From: JAIVJZ01 sp036386515
GTDB taxonomy: Bacteria; Acidobacteriota; Blastocatellia; Pyrinomonadales; Pyrinomonadaceae
Direction: 5' to 3'
NCBI GenBank assembly: GCA_036386515.1
Contig: DASVVO010000013.1
Span: 10,307 to 74,306 of the forward strand
Length of the DNA: 64,000 bases
The notes under the pieces are model-generated. The model was not told the origin of the DNA. It saw only the letters and a program-made list of their open reading frames with translations, and did not search any database. The position numbers and the translations under genes were made by a program. Of the stretch, positions 59,017 to 64,000 are shown one piece after another. Every line of letters starts with the position of its first letter. The stretch's first letter is position 1.

Positions 59017-60915
59017 TTAAGGTTGGGTGGGCTTTTCGGTCAGCAGGCGCGCCACCGTCTCGACCAGGAGGGCGATGTCCCTGGGCTTGCGCAGGAAGGC
59101 GTCCGCCCCTGCGCGTCGCGCGTCGGCCGCGCAGTCGCTCGCCGAGAACATGATGATCGGAGTTTGACGGCGGCGGGGCAGGCTGCGTGCGCGGCGCACC
59201 AACTCGATGCCGCTCGCGCCCGGCAACTCGTTATCCAGCAGGAGCAGGTCGTAGTGCGCGTCGCTCGCGATCTCACGATGCGCGTGCGCGCCGTCGGCGC
59301 AGTGACGCACCGCCCAACCCTCCTCTTCCAGCGCATCCCTGACCGCCACGGCGACCGCCCGGTTGTCCTCCACGAGCAAAATCAACGCCGGCCGCGCCGC
59401 CTTGCCCGGCGGGCGTTGGAGCGCGCGGTCGATGCCCTCCGGGCGGATGATGCTCCGCTTGCGCGGCACGATGGGCGTGCGCACGTGCAGCAGGTGCTTG
59501 TGCCGGTTCTTGAGCAGCGAGACGAGGCTGTGATGATGCTTGAAGCCGAGCATCTGCGCCGCCCGCGAAACCATCCCGTCGGCATCCTTCAGCGCGCGCT
59601 CGATCAACTGCGACTCATAGCGCCGCACCGCCTCCCTGAAAGAGAACCCCTTCCAGTCGGGCGGCGCGGCTGCCGCGTGTGTGAGGAACAACACGCGGCG
59701 CGCGCACTCACACAAGCGCTTGAGCGTCGCCATGTTCTGCGACTTCTCCAGCAACTTGGCGGCGCGAACATATATCTCCCCTGCCTCCAACTCCGACAGG
59801 TGCGAACCAACCTCTTCAATCAACGTCAGCGCAGCCTGCCCCGCGCTTTCCAAATCACCCGCCTCCTCCGCGACCTGCACCGCCTTTTCCAACACCTCCT
59901 GCGCCGTCCTCGGCTTCCCCAAACGCGCCAACGCAATCCCATGCGTCGTCAACGCCTCCGCATACAACGACCGCTGACCACCCTCCTCCAGCGCCCGTGC
60001 CGCCATCCGCGCCAACTTCTCTGCCTCCGCGTCCTTCCGCTGCTCTAACAGAACCTTCGCCCGCGTCTCATCCACCTGCGCAAGATGAACCCTATCCTTG
60101 AGACTCGTCAGGAGTGCCTGCGCCCTGTCCAGATGCTCATGCGCTTCCGCGAACCTGTCGATAGTGCCGAACAAAAAACCTAAATTGTTTTCGACGCAAG
60201 CCTGATAACGTGCGTGTCCAGCCTGCTGATAATGATAACTAGCTGCTTCATATTCGATGAGAGCACGGTCTACATATTCTTCGCGGCCCTCTGTCGCGCT
60301 AAGATGGTTCAGCACATCTGCGAAGCTGTGATGAAACTTCCCCTTGAGTGCATCATGAACATTTTTAAATAAGGGTATAGCTTCTATATGAATGCGTAGA
60401 GCGTCATTAAATCTCTTAGCTGACACTTCAACTATCGCACTACGAAGTAAAGCAACTGCTTTCACTTCGCTGTCTGTGTTGTGGAGGTGACTAAGGGCAT
60501 GTAGCAGCATTATCCGTGCCTCATCGAATGCCCCTTCCCGCCAATAACAGACCGCCAGTTCTATTTGCGCTTCGGCTACTTTCTCCTCTTCTGGCAGTGC
60601 CTCGAAAATCCTTATGCTCTCGTAAATAAGACCCTTCGCTTTTTCCTGTGCTCCCTCAGACTGCTCACTGCTGCCAAGCCATCCAGTTAATGCACCAACA
60701 CGCAAAAGCACTTCTCCCACAGTGCGAGTTTCAAGCTTGTCCAGCTCAGGCCGCATGCCGATACCTTGCCAGAACTCTCCCATCGCCTCGCGCGCTGCCT
60801 CGTAATTGCCCAACCTCTCCAATTGTTTGGCTAGTTCACAACGCCGTCGCGCACGTTCGCCGGGGGTAATTGTCGGGTCGGCTATTTTGTGAAATAGGTC
60901 TTTCGTTAAAGTCAT
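59017..60915 (-). CDS. TPR - Fis-type HTH - receiver domain regulator
   Basis: 632 aa. Residues about 30-400 are helical repeats of tetratricopeptide type ('AQIELAVCYWREGAFDEARI', 'VENNLGFLFGTIDRFAEAHE', 'ALTTHGIALARLGKPRTAQE'). Residues about 420-475 are a Fis-like helix-turn-helix ('LIERALKDADGMVSRAAQML'). Residues 510-632 are a receiver domain with acidic pocket Glu-Asp (516-517), Asp 561 in 'LLLLDNELPGASG' and Lys 610 in 'FLRKPRD'. It has no kinase partner here. The REC and Fis parts are much more GC-rich than the N-terminal TPR half (bases about 60150-60900), so the gene looks mosaic. It faces the small exported peptide gene. Confidence 0.86.
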   Translation of the reverse strand: MTLTKDLFHKIADPTITPGERARRRCELAKQLERLGNYEAAREAMGEFWQGIGMRPELDKLETRTVGEVLLRVGALTGWLGSSEQSEGAQEKAKGLIYESIRIFEALPEEEKVAEAQIELAVCYWREGAFDEARIMLLHALSHLHNTDSEVKAVALLRSAIVEVSAKRFNDALRIHIEAIPLFKNVHDALKGKFHHSFADVLNHLSATEGREEYVDRALIEYEAASYHYQQAGHARYQACVENNLGFLFGTIDRFAEAHEHLDRAQALLTSLKDRVHLAQVDETRAKVLLEQRKDAEAEKLARMAARALEEGGQRSLYAEALTTHGIALARLGKPRTAQEVLEKAVQVAEEAGDLESAGQAALTLIEEVGSHLSELEAGEIYVRAAKLLEKSQNMATLKRLCECARRVLFLTHAAAAPPDWKGFSFREAVRRYESQLIERALKDADGMVSRAAQMLGFKHHHSLVSLLKNRHKHLLHVRTPIVPRKRSIIRPEGIDRALQRPPGKAARPALILLVEDNRAVAVAVRDALEEEGWAVRHCADGAHAHREIASDAHYDLLLLDNELPGASGIELVRRARSLPRRRQTPIIMFSASDCAADARRAGADAFLRKPRDIALLVETVARLLTEKPTQP

Positions 60916-61192
60916 GTGGGACTTGCCTTTCTGTGCGGATGCAGCAAACTTGCAACAATGCAGAGCCTCACAGCAGGTGTTAAGATGCTGCCCTCAAACC
61001 CGTCTTGAATGGCTTGGTGAAGACTACTCATCATCCATTTAGAGCAATTTCCAATCGCGTGCAACACAAGCAGATGACTGTGGAGGCAATTGTTCCTGAC
61101 CAGTCTCTTTGGCAACCACATAGGTGGGGACAAAGCCCTAATCCTACAATTCTTTCAGCCTGTGACTGCACCTTCACCTTTGCAGGAAAACC

Positions 61193-61432
61193 ATGAAAAA
61201 ACTACAAAACCTCTTCGCGACAGTCGTCTTAACCCTCATGCTTTCCGCTTCCGCGTTGGCCTTAGACGGTATCATCTCACCTATGAGGACAGAGCCAACT
61301 CCAACCCCGGCGCCGGTAATGGCAACAAGTAATGAGGCCGAGGCCGAATGCGTAACAAACATGAGTGAGGCAACTGATTCGGTCACGGAAGTTGTGCTGA
61401 GTCTGTTGCCGAGCGTGCTGGCTCTGTTCTAG
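61193..61432 (+). CDS. Small exported peptide
   Basis: 79 aa. The N-terminus 'MKKLQNLFATVVLTLMLSAS' then 'ALALDG' is a clean signal peptide. The mature part is about 55 residues, Pro/Thr-rich at first ('RTEPTPTPAPV'), acidic in the middle and hydrophobic at the end ('VVLSLLPSVLALF'). No domain is recognised. The gene is divergent from the TPR-Fis-REC regulator across a 277-base region, with GCAGGA before the ATG, and has a low GC content. A signalling role is a hypothesis; it may also be a membrane-active peptide. Confidence 0.6.
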   Translation: MKKLQNLFATVVLTLMLSASALALDGIISPMRTEPTPTPAPVMATSNEAEAECVTNMSEATDSVTEVVLSLLPSVLALF

Positions 61433-61811
61433 ACAGTTCGTTCATCTGAAATTTTCCAAGCTGCCGTAAATCGTGTTTGCTGGCGGCTTAGGATTCGTGT
61501 GTCTAACGTGAGAATGTCGAAAAGCCGGAAGGCCAGAGTAAGGTGGCATTCCGTGGGGCGGAGATTAACCGTCTAAGTAGGGGATAGCAACAGGTTTTTC
61601 AGGAAAATTGGTTGAAGTGAAGCGTATTTAAAGGACTTAGCGGGCATTGCAAGGTTGCTAGCAATTAATGGAGGCGTTTAGCGCGTTAAAATTCCGAAAG
61701 TGGTGTTCGTTTTCGGGGTAAAGATGAGGAGAGGTGGGCGCGATTATTAATGGGTCGGAGTGTTGCACATGGGGGGGAGGGGATGTACCATCCGGCGCGC
61801 AAGAAACTCTG
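61433..61811 (+). other. Gene-free gap between the exported peptide gene and lpxA
   Basis: About 380 bases with no supported gene. It is less GC-rich than its surroundings, with the palindrome TTGCTAGCAA near 61652 and a purine-rich stretch (GGGGGGGAGGGG) near 61780. It presumably carries the lpxA promoter, but no convincing -35/-10 pair is visible. Confidence 0.4.
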
Positions 61812-62621
61812 ATGGAAATTCATCCGACAGCCGTGGTCAGCCCGCGCGCCGAACTTGGTTCGGGCGTGCGGGTGGGCGCATACGCGGTGATCGAGGCTGA
61901 CGTGGTGTTGGGGGAGGGGTGCGAGATCGGGGCGCACGCGGTGGTTAAACGTTACACTGTGTTGGGGGCGCGCAACCGGGTTTTTGAGCATGCGACTTTG
62001 GGGGGCGAGCCGCAGGATGTGAAGTTTAGGGGCGAGGCGAGCCGTTTGGTGATTGGCGATGATAATTTGATTCGGGAGGGCGCGACGCTGCACAGGGCGA
62101 GCGGGGAGGGCGCGACGACGCGCGTGGGCAGTCGTAATTTTTTGATGATCGGCGTACACGTGGCGCACAATTGCGAGGTGGGAGACGACAACATCTTTGC
62201 GAACGGGGTGGCGTTGGCGGGGCACATCACGGTTGAGGATCATGTGTTTCTGTCTTCGAACGTGGGGGCGCACCAGTTTGTGCGGATGGGACGGTTCGCG
62301 ATGGTGGGAGGGAAGTCGAAGATCGTGCAAGACGTGTTGCCGTTCCTGACGACGGACGGGAATCCGGCGCGGGTGCGCGGGCTGAACACGGTGGGCTTGC
62401 GGCGCGGCGGCTTCGCGCCCGCGTCGAGGGTGGCGTTGAAGCGCGCTTATCAACTTCTGTTTCGCACGCGCCTGCCGCTCGCAGACGCGCTCGAACAATT
62501 AGAGCGGACGGACGACGAGCACGTGCGTCATCTCGCGGATTTCATACGCGGCACGCGTCGCGGCTTCTCGCGCGAACAGCGGGGCGCGCGGCGGGGCGGC
62601 GCAGAGGCGGGCGAATTATGA
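61812..62621 (+). CDS. lpxA: UDP-N-acetylglucosamine acyltransferase
   Basis: 269 aa. Left-handed beta-helix acyltransferase that starts lipid A synthesis by adding a 3-hydroxyacyl chain from ACP to UDP-GlcNAc. 'IHPTAVVSPRAELGSGVRVG' starts the hexapeptide repeats. 'MIGVHVAHNCEVGDDNIFAN' contains the catalytic His, and 'LSSNVGAHQFVRMGRFAMVG' and the helical C-terminus ('ALKRAYQLLFRTRLPLADAL') are LpxA-specific. ATG 61812 begins at the family start. Order lpxA then lpxD is reversed from the common lpxD-fabZ-lpxA order. Confidence 0.92.
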   Translation: MEIHPTAVVSPRAELGSGVRVGAYAVIEADVVLGEGCEIGAHAVVKRYTVLGARNRVFEHATLGGEPQDVKFRGEASRLVIGDDNLIREGATLHRASGEGATTRVGSRNFLMIGVHVAHNCEVGDDNIFANGVALAGHITVEDHVFLSSNVGAHQFVRMGRFAMVGGKSKIVQDVLPFLTTDGNPARVRGLNTVGLRRGGFAPASRVALKRAYQLLFRTRLPLADALEQLERTDDEHVRHLADFIRGTRRGFSREQRGARRGGAEAGEL

Positions 62622-62710
62622 AGCGCGCACGCCGCACGCCCTATCGAGCTTAGAAGCGCGCACGCCCTATCGAGCTTAAAAGCGCGCACGCCCTTCCGAA
62701 CTTAAAAGCG
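62621..62710. repeat. 26-bp tandem repeat between lpxA and lpxD
   Basis: Three and a fraction copies of AAGCGCGCACGCCCTATCGA (then GCTTAA): 62621-62653 (with an extra 7 bases inside), 62654-62679, 62680-62705 and a partial copy. The first copy starts at the last base of the lpxA stop codon. Copy 3 has two changes. Similar motifs follow nfi at 15048. Confidence 0.75.
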
Positions 62711-62838
62711 TCTCACCGGAATGTCGGGGCTGTGGAACAAGCGCTGCCCGCGTGTGTGGGAACATGACGGGCGGGAAGTGCGACTTTGTCGCCGGAGCGG
62801 TTGCGGTTCGATGGGATGTTCTCGGTCGTTTGAGTCTT

Positions 62839-63942
62839 ATGAACAATAAAAGCACATGGATGACGGCGGCGGAGTTGGCCGCGCTCGTCGGCGGGCGCGT
62901 GACTGTGGGGGACGCGCGAGTTTTGATCGAGCGGGTGGCGAGCCTTGAGGGCGCGGAGGCGGGGTCGATCAGTTTCGTCGAGGACGTGAAATTTTTGGAG
63001 GGCGCGAAGACGAGCCGGGCGTCGTGTCTGCTCGTGCCGGAGGGGACGAGTGAGACGGCGTCGGCGGCGGGCGAGTTTGCGGCGACGCTCATCGAAGTGG
63101 CGCAGCCGAGGTTGGCGTTCGCTTTGATCGCGGAAGTGTTGCACGCCGCACCGCGACGCGCGGGCGCGATTCACCGGAGCGCGGTCGTGGCGGAGACGGC
63201 GCGGATCGAGGAGGGTGTTTACATCGGCGCGGGCGTCGTGATCGGCGAGCGGGTGACGGTGGGGCGGGGGACGCAAATTTTGCCGGGCGCGGTGATTGAA
63301 GAGGGCGTGGAGATGGGCGCGGAGTGCGTGTTGCATCCGAAGGTCGTGCTCTATGAGGGCGTGCGCCTCGGCCGACGCGTCGTGTTGCATGCGGGCGTGG
63401 TCATCGGGGCGGACGGCTTCGGGTGGGTGCGCGGCGCGGCGGGCTATCACAAGTTTCCGCAGGTGGGCACGGTCTCGATCGGAGACGACGTGGAGATCGG
63501 CGCGAACTCGTGCGTGGATCGCGGCGCGCTCGGCGAGACGCGCATCGGGCGGGGGACGAAACTCGATAACCTCGTCCACGTCGGGCACAACGTCGAGATC
63601 GGCGAGCGCGTCGTGATCGCGGCGCAGACGGGCATCTCAGGCAGCACGATCATCGAGTCGGACGCGGTGATCGGCGGGCAGGTCGGGATGGGCGACCACG
63701 CGCGCGTGCAGGCGGGCGCGGTCGTCGGTTCGAAGGCGGGGATACTGCCGGGCAAGATCGTGCGCGCGGGCGAAACCGTGTGGGGCGTGCCCGTGCGCCC
63801 GCTCGGCGAGTACAAACGCTTGAACGCGCACTTCGGCCGACTCCCGCAGATGCACACCGACATCAAGGAACTCAAGCGACAGGTGCGAGAGCTAATTGAG
63901 GGGGACGAAAACCCGGATGACGGGGAAGCCGGAGATGAGTAG
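62839..63942 (+). CDS. lpxD: UDP-3-O-(3-hydroxyacyl)glucosamine N-acyltransferase
   Basis: 367 aa. N-terminal uridine-binding domain 'WMTAAELAALVGGRVTVGDA' and 'GSISFVEDVKFLEGAKTSRA', then hexapeptide repeats with the catalytic His in 'KLDNLVHVGHNVEIGERVVI'. 'GADGFGWVRGAAGYHKFPQV' is the LpxD-specific loop. It N-acylates the LpxC product in lipid A synthesis. ATG 62839 is used; ATG 62860 is an alternative. A possible next start overlaps its 3' end. Confidence 0.93.
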   Translation: MNNKSTWMTAAELAALVGGRVTVGDARVLIERVASLEGAEAGSISFVEDVKFLEGAKTSRASCLLVPEGTSETASAAGEFAATLIEVAQPRLAFALIAEVLHAAPRRAGAIHRSAVVAETARIEEGVYIGAGVVIGERVTVGRGTQILPGAVIEEGVEMGAECVLHPKVVLYEGVRLGRRVVLHAGVVIGADGFGWVRGAAGYHKFPQVGTVSIGDDVEIGANSCVDRGALGETRIGRGTKLDNLVHVGHNVEIGERVVIAAQTGISGSTIIESDAVIGGQVGMGDHARVQAGAVVGSKAGILPGKIVRAGETVWGVPVRPLGEYKRLNAHFGRLPQMHTDIKELKRQVRELIEGDENPDDGEAGDE

Positions 63943-64000
63943 CTTTGTCGAACAGCAGATAAGGAGTAAGGAGTCGGCCGCCCGTTGTCTTCCACGAAAG
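63935..64000 (+). CDS. Possible start of the next gene (cut by the window end)
   Basis: ATG at 63935 overlaps the lpxD stop (ATGAGTAG), and the frame stays open for 22 codons to the window edge. Such overlaps are common in this genome. The peptide ('MSSFVEQQIRSKESAARCLP') is too short to recognise, so this is a weak call. Confidence 0.25.
   Translation, partial: MSSFVEQQIRSKESAARCLPRK

Overview
The window is 64 kb of GC-rich, gene-dense bacterial chromosome. A secreted GWxTD-domain protein, a choice-of-anchor B (LVIVD-type) secreted protein, a TPR/Fis/receiver regulator and a two-module M16 protease suggest an Acidobacteriota member, plausibly Blastocatellia-like. That placement is inference from gene content; there is no rRNA here. 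LpxA, LpxD, a DsbD-type periplasmic domain and Tat components indicate a Gram-negative (diderm) envelope.

Layout. 0-9 kb: the 3' end of a class A penicillin-binding protein, acpS and pgeF in a back-to-back pair, a DsbD-N domain protein, rlmN, two acetyltransferases, a VapBC module, a YceH-like protein, MmcQ/YjbR, a SET-domain protein, and an AT-rich RelA/SpoT-synthetase gene that looks horizontally acquired. 9-21 kb: an M16 protease, nadB, endonuclease V, the GWxTD protein, an RDD membrane protein, tatA-tatC (TatC carries a large extra loop), a VOC protein and a nitroreductase. 21-26.5 kb: a BtuF-like protein with ATP-dependent DNA ligase, a MazF-type toxin module, a GH16 glucanase flanked by a duplicated dps 3' end, and dps. 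26.6-36.8 kb: tandem paralogous multi-pass membrane proteins, an MFS/hydrolase fusion, a CMD protein preceded by a small ORF and hairpin, a lipoprotein esterase, a decayed DUF4440-like gene and the choice-of-anchor protein. 37-45 kb: a MocR regulator diverges from a run of metabolic genes (flavin-binding, GNAT, EamA, Cys/Met PLP enzyme, PhzF, zinc alcohol dehydrogenase, hydrolase).

45-54 kb holds the lysine/diaminopimelate cluster on the minus strand (lysC-dapE-dapB-dapA-dapD-aminotransferase-asd). It uses the succinylase branch, with translationally coupled non-ATG starts. A complete IS701-like element with a 5-bp target duplication (TTAAG) has inserted between the aminotransferase gene and asd. 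54-64 kb: tRNA-Gln(CUG) with its own promoter and terminator, small secreted proteins, a radical SAM protein of the tetraether-lipid-synthase type, the TPR-Fis-REC regulator facing a gene for a small exported peptide, and lpxA-lpxD.

Sequence structure not explained by genes: several intergenic gaps contain hairpins or arrays built of 7-8 nt tandem units, each locus with its own unit, and the repeat often runs into the stop codon of the upstream gene. There is also a cluster of GTCCC-type palindromes beside the IS element and a 26-bp tandem repeat between lpxA and lpxD. The most promising new-biology leads are the TPR regulator/exported peptide pair, the tetraether-synthase homologue and the heptamer repeats.
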